DNA of 64,000 bases. Origin: Fodinicurvata fenggangensis DSM 21160 (GTDB lineage Bacteria > Pseudomonadota > Alphaproteobacteria > Kiloniellales > DSM-21159). Positions 45,677 through 55,100 of this stretch are shown here, one piece after another. The notes beneath the pieces were generated by a model. That model had not been told where the DNA came from, made no database searches, and saw nothing but the letters and a program-made list of their open reading frames with translations. The stretch's first letter is position 1. Each line of letters opens with the position of its first letter. Both the position numbers and the translations under genes were made by a program. The stretch covers positions 186,001 to 250,000 of the forward strand of contig NZ_JMLV01000001.1 in assembly GCF_000686045.1 (NCBI RefSeq). Reading direction: 5' to 3'.

Positions 45677-45925
45677 ATGAGCGATGTCGGCGGCGTTGCG
45701 GGGGATCGTCTGAAATCCTTCATCGAAAGAATCGAACGATTGGAAGAGGAGAAAGCTGGTCTCACCAACGATATCCGCGAAGTCTACTCGGAAGCCAAGT
45801 CTGCCGGATTCGATACCAAGATCATGCGCCAGATCGTGCGGCTGCGTAAAATGGACCAGTCGGATCGTGAAGAACAGGAAACCGTCCTGGAGGTCTACAA
45901 ACAGGCGCTTGGCATGACTGTCTGA
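45677..45925 (+). CDS. gapR: GapR-like DUF2312 nucleoid-associated protein
   Basis: An 82-residue protein matching the GapR/DUF2312 family. It is almost wholly helical: a long coiled-coil (LKSFIERIERLEEEKAGLTNDIREVYSEAKSAG, split by GapR's conserved hinge) followed by the DTKIMRQIVRLRKMD DNA-binding helix. GapR is an essential-type alphaproteobacterial protein that clamps overtwisted DNA ahead of polymerases and assists topoisomerases. An AGGAG precedes the ATG. Its transcript should end at the strong hairpin inside the end of the next, convergent gene. Confidence 0.9.
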   Translation: MSDVGGVAGDRLKSFIERIERLEEEKAGLTNDIREVYSEAKSAGFDTKIMRQIVRLRKMDQSDREEQETVLEVYKQALGMTV

Positions 45926-45971
45926 TTCCTGCTTTCAGGAAAAGGACAAAGCATTCAGCACAAATCGGTCG

Positions 45972-47735
45972 TCAGTACAGGGCTTCCAGTCGAGCCCTGT
46001 ACTTTTCCAGGATGATGTGACGCCGGATTTTCATGGTCGGTGTCAGCATATCGTTTTCGACTGTGAAAGCCTCATCTGACAAGCTGAAGCGGCGTATCTT
46101 TTCGATAACGGAAAGTCCAGCGTTCACGCGATCGACCGCTTCCCGGATCGAAGTCGTGAGTTCTTCACTGTGTGTGTCCGAATTGTCGCTGGCGAACTTC
46201 CCGGCCCATTCAGGGTCCGGAACGATCAGGGCGACCAGATGAGAATGTTTGTCTCCGAAGATAAGAGATTGTGAAATCTCCGGCTGGAGGTTCAGTAGCG
46301 TCTCGAGACGGGCGGGGGAGATGTTGTCCCCCCCGGTCAGCACGATAAGGTCTTTCTTTCGGTCTGTTATGTGTATGTAGCCATCTTCATCAATGGCCCC
46401 AATGTCCCCGGTATGCAGCCAGCCATCGCGTATGGTTTCCTTGGTTTCCCTGGGCCTGTTCCAATAGCCTTGCATGACAAGCTCTCCGCGAACGAGGATC
46501 TCGCCGTCTTCGCCCGTGCGGACCTGTACGCCTTTCAGGGGCGGTCCCACGGTTTCCATCTTGATGTGATGGGGCCGATTCACGGAAACGACGGGAGAGG
46601 CTTCGGTCTGTCCATAGCCCTGAAGGATCGGCAGTCCCAGTGCATGGAAGAAGAGGCCGACATCGGTATTGAGTGCGGCTCCGCCCGACACCATGGCTTT
46701 GAGCTGTCCACCGAAATGGGCCCGAATTTTCTGGCGAACCGTCAGTTCGGCCAACAGATCCAGAGGGCGCTCCCAAAGGGGAAGCTTGCCATTGTTGTAA
46801 TATTTCTTTTTACCCAGCCGTTCAGCTTGTCGGAAAAGAAGCTTGTTGATCCGGTTTCCCTTGTCGACCTTGCGATTGAGGCGCTGATAAAGCATTTCAT
46901 AGAGGCGAGGAACGGCGGTCATGATGGTCGGTCGGCTTTCCGAGATGTTCGTCAGCAGGGTTTCCACCGCTTCCGCATAGTAGATTTCCGCACCGATCGA
47001 CATTGCGAAGATCTGACCAACCGTGTGTTCGTAGGAGTGGGACAGTGGCAGGAAGGACAGGAAACGTTCCCGGCCCAGGCCATATTCCGCCAGGAGATCA
47101 TAAGCTCCTGTGCAGTTCGCAAGGATACTGGCATGACTGAGCATGACCCCTTTGGGGGCACCGCCAGTGCCTGAGGTATAGATGAAGCAGGCCGTGTCCT
47201 CTCGCTTGAGGTCCTGAAGCACCGCCTCATTAGGCGCGCCAGGCAGGTACTTGTTCAGCAGTTCCTCCCAAACGTAGAGTGACTCGGGTCTATTGGTGGC
47301 ATTGTCTTCAAGAGGCTCGATGGTGATGACCTGCTTGCAGAGGTTGGTCTGCGTAATGGCCTTCAGCAACGGTTTGGCAAGTGCGGCCGTCGAGACAATG
47401 GCAAGATCGGAGCTGCTGTCCTTAAGCAGATATTCGTGATCTTCACTGGTGTTGGTCGTATAGGCGGGCACAGTGATCCCACCAGAGGTCATGATGGCGA
47501 AATCAGCTATGAACCACTCGGGTCTGTTCTCGGAGACGAGCAGCACCCGGTCCCCCTTTTTTACGCCCATATCTTGCAGGGCGTGGGCCAGGGCAAGGAC
47601 CTGAAGGCGAACGTCATGCCACGTCCAGGGTGTGTAGCTTCCTCCGGTCTTGACCCAGAGGAAGGGCAAATCTCCCATTTCATTGGCCTTCTGGAAAAAG
47701 GCGCTCGGAAGGCTTGTAACCCTGTCGTAATCCAT
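45972..47735 (-). CDS. Long-chain fatty-acid CoA ligase
   Basis: A 587-residue AMP-forming acyl-CoA synthetase of the FadD/FAA1 kind. The P-loop-like motif is YTSGTGGAPKGVMLSH near residue 180; YGQTEASPVVS, GWLHTGDIGAIDEDGYIHITDRKKD and the ISPARLETLL stretch complete the adenylation signature. It activates fatty acids for beta-oxidation or lipid use. The ATG at 47735 has GGAGGGG immediately upstream; in-frame extensions are rejected. It diverges from pepF and converges with gapR, whose terminator lies within this gene's last codons. Confidence 0.92.
   Translation of the reverse strand: MDYDRVTSLPSAFFQKANEMGDLPFLWVKTGGSYTPWTWHDVRLQVLALAHALQDMGVKKGDRVLLVSENRPEWFIADFAIMTSGGITVPAYTTNTSEDHEYLLKDSSSDLAIVSTAALAKPLLKAITQTNLCKQVITIEPLEDNATNRPESLYVWEELLNKYLPGAPNEAVLQDLKREDTACFIYTSGTGGAPKGVMLSHASILANCTGAYDLLAEYGLGRERFLSFLPLSHSYEHTVGQIFAMSIGAEIYYAEAVETLLTNISESRPTIMTAVPRLYEMLYQRLNRKVDKGNRINKLLFRQAERLGKKKYYNNGKLPLWERPLDLLAELTVRQKIRAHFGGQLKAMVSGGAALNTDVGLFFHALGLPILQGYGQTEASPVVSVNRPHHIKMETVGPPLKGVQVRTGEDGEILVRGELVMQGYWNRPRETKETIRDGWLHTGDIGAIDEDGYIHITDRKKDLIVLTGGDNISPARLETLLNLQPEISQSLIFGDKHSHLVALIVPDPEWAGKFASDNSDTHSEELTTSIREAVDRVNAGLSVIEKIRRFSLSDEAFTVENDMLTPTMKIRRHIILEKYRARLEALY
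45975..46006 (+). terminator. Intrinsic terminator for the gapR-like gene
   Basis: A perfect 10-bp stem (GTACAGGGCT and AGCCCTGTAC) with an eight-base loop is followed directly by TTTT at 46003-46006. It begins 50 bases after the gapR-like stop and lies inside the last ten codons of the convergent acyl-CoA ligase gene. Confidence 0.82.
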
Positions 47736-47895
47736 GTCCCCTCCCATTTCAGGTCTTGTTCGTAGCAAAAGCCTTGCGTGCAGCCATATCACAGAGTCCG
47801 GAAATGATCTGTAAGGCTATTGGTGCAAGGGGCTGCCAAGGCTATATGGCGTAACAAGGATCAGACAGTTTCAAGGCAGGAAAAGAACAACGTTC

Positions 47896-49701
47896 ATGAG
47901 TAAAGCACAGAATTCGACCGTCGAAAGCCAGAACCTGGGACAGCTGCCGGTCTGGGACCTGAACGACCTCTATCCCAGCAAGGACAGCGCAGAACTGAAG
48001 CGGGATCTTTCTGAGGCCGATGAGAAAGCACACAATTTCGAAGCGGGTCATGCCGGGCGTCTTGCAGCCCTGACCGGCGATCAGCTGGGCGATGCGATCG
48101 AGGTTTACGAAGACATCCAGGAAAAGCTGGGGCGCATCATGAGCTATGCCCAGCTGGTCTACGCCGCGGACATGACGGACGGCGAGAACGGCCGTTTCTA
48201 TCAGTCCATGCAGGAGCGGGCGACGGATATCTCCAGTCATCTTCTCTTCTTCGAGCTGGAGCTGAATCGCCTTTCGGACTCACAGATTCAGTCGATGCTC
48301 GAGTCCTCCGAACGGCTGTCGTACTATAAACCCTGGCTGCGCGATTTACGTGCCTATCAGCCCTATCAGCTGAGCGACGAAGTCGAGCGCACGCTGCACG
48401 AGAAGCACATAACGGGTCGGGCCGCCTGGACACGGCTGTTCGACGAGACCTTTGCCGATCTGCGTTTCGAACTGGACGGCAAAGCCCTGTCCAGCACGGA
48501 AATCCTGGACAAGCTGAGTTCCCCGGATCGAGCGCTTCGCGAGCGCGCGGCACGGTCCTTCGCGGCCGGCCTGAAGGAAAACGAGCGCAGCTTCGCCCTG
48601 ATCACCAACACGCTGGCCAAGGACAAGCAGATCGAGGATCAGTGGCGCGGGTTCGCGCGTCCCGTCTCCTCACGCAACCTGGCCAATTTCGTCGAGGACG
48701 AGGTGGTGGATGCCCTGGTGTCTGCGGCCACGGAGAGCTTCCCGCGCCTGTCCCATCGCTATTATGCCATGAAGGCGAAGTGGCTGGGCCTGGACAAGCT
48801 GGCCTTCTGGGATCGCAATGCGCCGCTGCCGGAAACCGACGAGCGAATCATTCCCTGGGAAGAAGCCCAGGACACGGTCCTGAACGCCTATGCCGCCTTT
48901 TCGGATGACCTGGCCAACGTCGGCAAGCGCTTCTTCGAACAGGACTGGATCGACGCGCCGGCCCGCCAGGGCAAGTCGCCGGGGGCGTTTGCCCATCCCA
49001 CCGTACCGGCGGCCCATCCCTACCTGCTGCTGAACTACCAGGGCCATGTCCGGGATGTCATGACGTTGGCGCATGAGCTGGGTCACGGCGTGCACCAGGT
49101 GCTGGCCGGGCCGCAGGGACCGTTGATGGCCGACACGCCCCTGACCCTGGCGGAAACGGCCAGCGTGTTCGGCGAGATGCTGACCTTCCGCTCGCTTCTG
49201 GCTTCCACCTGGGATCCGGCGAAGCGCAAGGCCATGCTGGCCTCGAAGGTGGAGGACATGCTGAACACCGTTGTGCGACAGATCGCCTTCCATAACTTCG
49301 AGACCCGCGTCCATGACCGGAGACGTGGAGGCGAGCTGTCACAGCAGGATCTGGCCGACATCTGGATGGAAACCCAGCGCGAGGCCCTTGGCCCGGCCTT
49401 CGACCTGGACGAGGACTATCGCATCTTCTGGTCCTACATCCCGCATTTCATCCATACACCCTTCTACGTCTATGCCTATGCCTTCGGCGACTGCCTGGTG
49501 AATTCGCTCTATGCCGTCTATCAGCAGGCCGATGAGGGCTTCGCGGAAAAGTACCTGGACATGCTGCGTGCCGGAGGCACCAAGCGGCATCGGGAGCTGT
49601 TGGCGCCATTCGGTCTGGATGCCTCCGATCCGGCCTTCTGGCAGAAGGGCCTTTCGGTGATCGAGGGGATGATCGACGAACTGGAAAGCCTCGATGACTG
49701 A
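47896..49701 (+). CDS. pepF: M3 family oligoendopeptidase F
   Basis: A 601-residue zinc metallopeptidase cleaving oligopeptides in the cytoplasm. The zinc motif HELGHGVHQ lies near residue 392, with the third ligand in TLAETASVFGEM about 25 residues on. LPVWDLNDLYPSKDS is the standard N-terminal opening. SYIPHFIHTPFYVYAYAFGDCLV near the C-terminus is also diagnostic. The gene is noticeably GC-richer than the nfr locus downstream (about 65% in a 60-base sample at 49141). The ABC1 kinase gene follows after 53 bases. Confidence 0.94.
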   Translation: MSKAQNSTVESQNLGQLPVWDLNDLYPSKDSAELKRDLSEADEKAHNFEAGHAGRLAALTGDQLGDAIEVYEDIQEKLGRIMSYAQLVYAADMTDGENGRFYQSMQERATDISSHLLFFELELNRLSDSQIQSMLESSERLSYYKPWLRDLRAYQPYQLSDEVERTLHEKHITGRAAWTRLFDETFADLRFELDGKALSSTEILDKLSSPDRALRERAARSFAAGLKENERSFALITNTLAKDKQIEDQWRGFARPVSSRNLANFVEDEVVDALVSAATESFPRLSHRYYAMKAKWLGLDKLAFWDRNAPLPETDERIIPWEEAQDTVLNAYAAFSDDLANVGKRFFEQDWIDAPARQGKSPGAFAHPTVPAAHPYLLLNYQGHVRDVMTLAHELGHGVHQVLAGPQGPLMADTPLTLAETASVFGEMLTFRSLLASTWDPAKRKAMLASKVEDMLNTVVRQIAFHNFETRVHDRRRGGELSQQDLADIWMETQREALGPAFDLDEDYRIFWSYIPHFIHTPFYVYAYAFGDCLVNSLYAVYQQADEGFAEKYLDMLRAGGTKRHRELLAPFGLDASDPAFWQKGLSVIEGMIDELESLDD

Positions 49702-49754
49702 GAATTTCCGCTTCAATATGTCTGTGCTTTCAGGTGGAACGGAAACTTTTTCAT

Positions 49755-51137
49755 ATGACAGATGAAGAAGACGACAGGTCTTTCGAGGATGAGGATCCCC
49801 GCTTTTCCCGTCGCTGGCGGCGTTATGCCCAGGTCGGTGGCGAAGTGGGCATGCTTGCGGCCCAGTTGGCCGGCGCGCGTGTCTTCAACCGCCCGATCGA
49901 CCGGCAGCAGCATTCCGAAGGCCTGAAGACAGCCCTGGGGGGCCTGAAGGGTCCGCTGATGAAGGCGGCGCAGATACTGGCCACCATTCCCGAGGCCCTG
50001 CCGCGGGAATATGCCGAGGAGTTGCGGCAGCTGCAGTCGCACGCTCCGCCTATGGGCTGGCCTTTCGTGCGCCGGCGCATGCGTACCGAACTGGGGTCCG
50101 GCTGGGAAAAGCGTTTCGACAGTTTCGAGAAGGAGGCTGCGGCGGCTGCCTCACTGGGGCAGGTGCATCGCGCGGAGAAGGATGATCGTAAGCTGGCCTG
50201 CAAGCTGCAGTATCCGGACATGGCCTCGGCTGTGGAAGCGGACGTGGCGCAACTGAAGTGGGCCTTTCGCGTCTATCGCCAGTACGACAAGGCCATCGAT
50301 ACCTCGGACATCTATCACGAATTGACAGATCGCTTGCGTGAGGAGCTGGATTACGAGCGCGAGGCCAAGCACATGGAACTCTACCGGCGCATGCTGGCGG
50401 AAGAGAAGACCGTGCATGTGCCAGAGCCGCTCCTGGACCTGACAACCCGGCGCCTGCTGACCATGACCTGGCTGGAAGGGCAGTCCCTGATGGATTTCAT
50501 CGAGACCCATCCAGACCAGGAGCTACGCAACCAGGTTGCCTATAACATGTTTCGCACCTGGTATACGCCTTTCTATTACTACGGCGTGATCCATGGGGAT
50601 CCGCATTTGGGCAATTACACGGTTCGCGAGGACGGCAGTATCAACCTGCTGGACTTCGGATGTATCCGTGTTTTCGACGCCTCCTTCGTGAAGGGGGTCA
50701 TCGACCTCTATCACGCCCTTCATGACAATGACCGGGATCTGGCGATATCGGCCTATCAGACCTGGGGCTTCAAGGATGTGGGAGACCGTCCCGACCTTCT
50801 GGAAGCGTTGAACATCTGGGCAAAGTTCGTCTACAGGCCGCTACTGGAGGACAGGTCCCAGCCCATCCTGGATGACCCCGGTGGGGCCAAGGGTGCGGAG
50901 ACAGTGGGGCAGGTGCACAAGGAGTTGCGCCGACTTGGTGGCGTGAAGCCGCCACGAGAGTTCGTCCTGATGGACCGTGCCGCCATTGGACTGGGATCGG
51001 TCTTCATGCACTTGAAAGCCGAGATAAACTGGTACCAGTTGTTTCATGAAATCATTCAGGATTTCGACTCCGAAGTTCTGGATCGGCGCCAGAAAGGCCT
51101 GCTCGAGGCTGTCGGTCTTCCTGAGGAAGCTCCTTGA
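49755..51137 (+). CDS. ABC1/UbiB family atypical kinase
   Basis: A 460-residue protein of the ABC1 (UbiB/COQ8) family of atypical kinases or ATPases linked to ubiquinone and lipid metabolism. KxGQ-like region reads LMKAAQILATIPEALP, followed by AAAAASLGQVHRA (Ala-rich nucleotide loop). The catalytic segment is VIHGDPHLGNYTV near residue 285 and the metal motif LLDFGCIR. It lacks the two C-terminal membrane helices of UbiB, so it belongs to the soluble branch. The last 86 bases overlap the end of the DUF4434 gene on the other strand. Confidence 0.9.
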   Translation: MTDEEDDRSFEDEDPRFSRRWRRYAQVGGEVGMLAAQLAGARVFNRPIDRQQHSEGLKTALGGLKGPLMKAAQILATIPEALPREYAEELRQLQSHAPPMGWPFVRRRMRTELGSGWEKRFDSFEKEAAAAASLGQVHRAEKDDRKLACKLQYPDMASAVEADVAQLKWAFRVYRQYDKAIDTSDIYHELTDRLREELDYEREAKHMELYRRMLAEEKTVHVPEPLLDLTTRRLLTMTWLEGQSLMDFIETHPDQELRNQVAYNMFRTWYTPFYYYGVIHGDPHLGNYTVREDGSINLLDFGCIRVFDASFVKGVIDLYHALHDNDRDLAISAYQTWGFKDVGDRPDLLEALNIWAKFVYRPLLEDRSQPILDDPGGAKGAETVGQVHKELRRLGGVKPPREFVLMDRAAIGLGSVFMHLKAEINWYQLFHEIIQDFDSEVLDRRQKGLLEAVGLPEEAP

Positions 51138-52146
51138 GATCAGCGGAATCCAGTTGCGGTCTGGTCTCAGTACAGAGCCATTGCGCGTTCCTGTACTGCT
51201 CATATAGCTGTTTTGCGGCGTCCCCTTCCTTTGGATCGAGGTAGGGATGAAAGGCGAAGGCAGAGGCCTCGAGATCGATTTCCCGGACCAGCGAGAGATT
51301 GTCTTTCACCCAGCCCCAGTCGGCTGATTGAAAGCCGGACTCTCCCTGCATTCGGAACAGTTCAGAGATAACCGTGAGCTTCTTGTTACTCGCTGACAGG
51401 GCGGTCTTGAGGGCATCGAGATAGAGTTTCAGTTCCTCACGATTGAGTTTGTCCGCACCAAGTCCATCCTGAAAGTAGAGTTGCTCGATACCGCTGGCAT
51501 TTAGTACGTCGTTCCAGAAGTCTGCCCATTGCCTGCTGGGCAGCTTTCCATTGGAGAAGGCCGAGATGCTGATCGGAGCTTCCGAGCTCTGCCGGATCTG
51601 CCTGACAGCTCGGGAAAGGTAAGCGATCAGTTGTTCCTGTCGACCATCTCCACGCCAATTCAGATCGTCGACCTCATCCGCTATGTACCACCCAGCAAAA
51701 CTGTCCTGTTTTGCCAGTTCCGTGAGTTCATCGATCAGAAGGCGCCGCTCCATGGCGCGTTGTTCGAAGTAGACGGATCGATGTTGGAGTCCACCTGAGA
51801 TTCGTCCCCAGAAATCCGGGTCGTACTTCAGTCCCAGGACAAGCTCGATGTCATTGTTCTCCGCCACCTTGAATAGCTTGCCGACAAGGGTTTCCGGTCC
51901 TGTCGGGGAATTGGAGGCATGGAAACTGGTATCCCCATAACGTGACCACTGCAGGACGACGCGTTGAATGCCCAGGCGCTGCCAGTCATGAAATAGGCTG
52001 TCCCAGCGTTCGTCGTCCCACTTGGACTGGCTTGTGGTGGGTTGCAGGAAGGTTTCCTGGAAGAAGTAGGGGCAGTCTTCCGCAATGCTCATGCTGGCAT
52101 GGAAGAGCACCAGGCAAGGCAGGAAGAAACCGGCTATGGCCTTCAT
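51052..52146 (-). CDS. Secreted DUF4434 (YbcH-like) glycoside-hydrolase-like protein
   Basis: A 364-residue exported protein. Residues 1-22 form a signal peptide (AIAGFFLPCLVLFHASMSIAE). The body looks like a TIM-barrel glycosidase fold: GIQRVVLQWSRYGD near residue 58, ELVLGLKYDPDFW, GWYIADEVDDLNW with two acidic residues at about 150-154, and ISISAFSN. This matches the DUF4434 family that includes E. coli YbcH. It is third in the nfrB-nfrA-like operon and overlaps nfrA by one base. By analogy with BcsZ and PgaB it may trim the glycan made by the operon. The last 28 or so residues are encoded antisense to the ABC1 gene and look unconserved. Confidence 0.78.
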   Translation of the reverse strand: MKAIAGFFLPCLVLFHASMSIAEDCPYFFQETFLQPTTSQSKWDDERWDSLFHDWQRLGIQRVVLQWSRYGDTSFHASNSPTGPETLVGKLFKVAENNDIELVLGLKYDPDFWGRISGGLQHRSVYFEQRAMERRLLIDELTELAKQDSFAGWYIADEVDDLNWRGDGRQEQLIAYLSRAVRQIRQSSEAPISISAFSNGKLPSRQWADFWNDVLNASGIEQLYFQDGLGADKLNREELKLYLDALKTALSASNKKLTVISELFRMQGESGFQSADWGWVKDNLSLVREIDLEASAFAFHPYLDPKEGDAAKQLYEQYRNAQWLCTETRPQLDSADLKELPQEDRQPRAGLSGADPELRSRNPE

Positions 52147-55100
52147 CAGAAGCTGACCTTGAAAAGCAGCGAGAAACGAGTTGCGGGATCACTCCAGGTG
52201 GTGTGGAGATCGCGGCCCAGGCGCAGAAGTGTTTCGCCCTGCGAAAGGTAGCCATTGTAGCGGTCATGATTGAAACGCCAACGCGCGGACAATCCCATTC
52301 CGCCTTCGATCCAGACGTCGCCCGTCGTATCAGGGTAAAGGACGACAGTGCGGGTGTTTTCCTGCTCATATTCCTCACGGCGCCGCTCAGAGGATTGGGT
52401 AATCTGTCCACCACCGCGGACGTAACCAAAAGGTAGAAACATGAGTTTCCGGTTTGGCTGCCAGGTCAGGCCGGCACGCCCTTCGGAAAAGGCGGATGTT
52501 TGCTCGTCCTTGGAGAAAAGGCGAGAAGCTTCACTATGTGTGTGAGCATAAAAGCGGAAAGGACGGTCCGGACGCTTCCAGTTGTCACCCAGGCTTTCGG
52601 AGAAGCCGGCCCGGAGCAACCAACCGCTTATTGCAGCGTCTCCGATTGGCAATATCCTTTCTGCCCCCAGCCAATAGTTCTTCCCGGGGAAAGGGTAGGT
52701 TCTGATCCCCAGTGCCGCTTGGGCGGACTCGGAGTTCATTATGCTTAAGCCAGGGCTGTTACTCCAATACAGGCGTGCGGTGAGTTCGAACAGGTGGGAC
52801 CAGCGGTGCAAGCCGCTCCCACCCAGGGGACGCCAGCTCATTGCAAGCTGACCGTAGGAAAGGTCGTGGCTGTCACCAAATGGATTGAGCAGGCGTCGGC
52901 AGGCACTGCCTCTGGGAAAACAGAAACCGTTTGTAAGACTTAGAGAGTACGGGCGGTCCATTTCCCTGTGTTGGCCCTGAAGGACAGAACGGGGCGAGGC
53001 TCCGTCAGTCTTCGCGGTCTCAATGACGGCATAGTTACCTTCATCCATGGCTCGGCGGAAGGCTTGGCCTGCCTGTTCCGTGTGACCGAGACGCAGATAG
53101 GTGAAGGCCAGGTTTGCTCGGGCTCCCGGATAATATGGGTCTTGCACAAGGGCCTCTTCTAGGACCTTGGCTGCTTTCGCATCGTCCTTCTGCTTGCTGT
53201 ACAAATAGGCCTGCTCAACCTTGAAGTCGGTTTTCCCCGGAAAAGCGGTTTCGGCCTGGCTGAGGTAATAGAGCGCTTCCTCAAGCTGGTCCGCCTGCTT
53301 CAGGGCATTTGCCAGCGCAAGATAGCGAGCTGCTGTTGCTTCGAGATCAAGGGCATATTTGCGATGAATCAACCCCAGGTTGGAGTCGCCTCTGTGAAAC
53401 GCATGGTCAGCTTGCAAGTCATGATAAAGTCCCCTGAAGCGTCCTGTGATTTCATCTGCTTCAACACGTTCAAGATGCTTCCAGCTGTCATTGAGCTTGC
53501 CGATTTGAAGGAGAGAGTAGGAAAGCTTGACCCTGAATTCGGGATTGTCGTTATAAGCAAGCGCCTCTTGCCAGTAATGGACGGCCTTCCGGTGGTTTGC
53601 ACTTTCAGCATGGATATGCGCAAGACTGGCATTCAGCAGCCTTTGGTCCGTTCGTGATAAATCGGGCGCATCCTGGAGTTCCTGCAGGTAGGATTCGGCC
53701 AGGGCAATACGGCCGCGTTTCAGTGCCGACAGGGCAAAAGCAAGACCGGCTTCGGCAAGAGCGCCATTCCGGTAGGCCAGTTGGAAGTTGGTTTCGGCCT
53801 TCTCAGTAAACTTGATGGCGGCATACCTGTAGCCAAGGTCGAGTAATTCCTCCGGGCTTTTCCTGACCTTGATAAGCTCCAGGAGGGAAATTGCCGTTTC
53901 CGGCCGGTCATGGCTGTCAGCAAGACTTACACCTTCACGAATAAGCTGAGCGGCGCGAGGGTTCTGTTTTGCAAAGCCGTGATAACAGGCAAAGGCAGAG
54001 TCGAGTTTTCCAAGTTCGGCTTGGGTTCTGCATGCCAGTGCCTGGATCTGTCGTGAGACCTTCTGCGGTTTTTCCTCCTGTCCAAAGAGGTGTTTGAGGG
54101 CCTCCCAGTCCTTGATGCGGTGGCTGGCGCGAAGGGCTTTAAGCCAACTTTGCGGGTCAGGTGAGAGCTCATGCGCATCAAGATAGGAACGTGCGGCGCT
54201 TTGATGCTGGCCAGCTTGCGCATGGGTGATGGCCTTCTCCTGTAGATAAACCTTGCGCAGTTCACGGTTTGGAGCTGTCTCTCCCAATTGGCCATAAAGG
54301 GACAAAGCCGCCAGGAACTCTTTGCTACGTCGCAGACCATGAGCAATGTCGAGAAGCTGCTTGCGCCCTTCAGGGGAAAGGAGCAGCCGTTTGAGAGCTG
54401 GTTGAGCGGTCTCTGCCGCAGTGCTGGAGGCAAGTTGAATCATGCAGTCATTGATGTTGCGAGCTTCCTGCCAACAGCTCTGGCGGCTGGTTCTTGAGAG
54501 TAGAATGTTCAAAGCCTGGTTGGCTTCATTGCTTTGGGCAAGAGAAGCCACAAGAGTCGCTGTACTTGTAGGTCCTGGCAAAATCGCCGTTGCCTTGGTG
54601 AAATAGACTGGAGCAACAGTCTTGGCGTCCAGCTTGTCCGCAAGGTGGCCGACCATGCTGGCTTTTCGATGGAGCTCGTGTGGCAAGGCTGAATGAAAAC
54701 GTGCTTCCGCAGTGCTGCCAGTCAGGATCAGAAGTGCGTCTGTGAAGCGTCCTTGTTGTTCGCGGATGACGGCCTGCATGAAGAGGGCTTGTCTGGCCGT
54801 CTTGTCTGCCGTTTTCTCGGACTGTGCCACGGTCCTGAAGAGCTTGTGGGACTGCTCCTGCTGACCGAGGGCCAAATGACTGTAGGCCACGACCAGTTCA
54901 TGCGCGGGAGAAATGGAAACGTTATCACCTATCTGAGCATGAATCCTGACGACATCCCTATCCCTCTGCTGCGAACGCAAGATGCGGAACAATTCCAATA
55001 AACTGTCGTTGAAATCCTTGGGACTTTGCCATGCTGAAAGAGATTGTTGGTAAAGGTCGGGGACAACCTGATCATTCTTGCTGTGTGCCTTATTCAGCAG

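Noticed and set aside
45926-45941. A 6-bp hairpin (TTCCTG-N4-CAGGAA) just after the gapR-like gene
   Set aside because: It is weak and has no T-run. The much stronger hairpin with TTTT at 45975-46006 explains termination.
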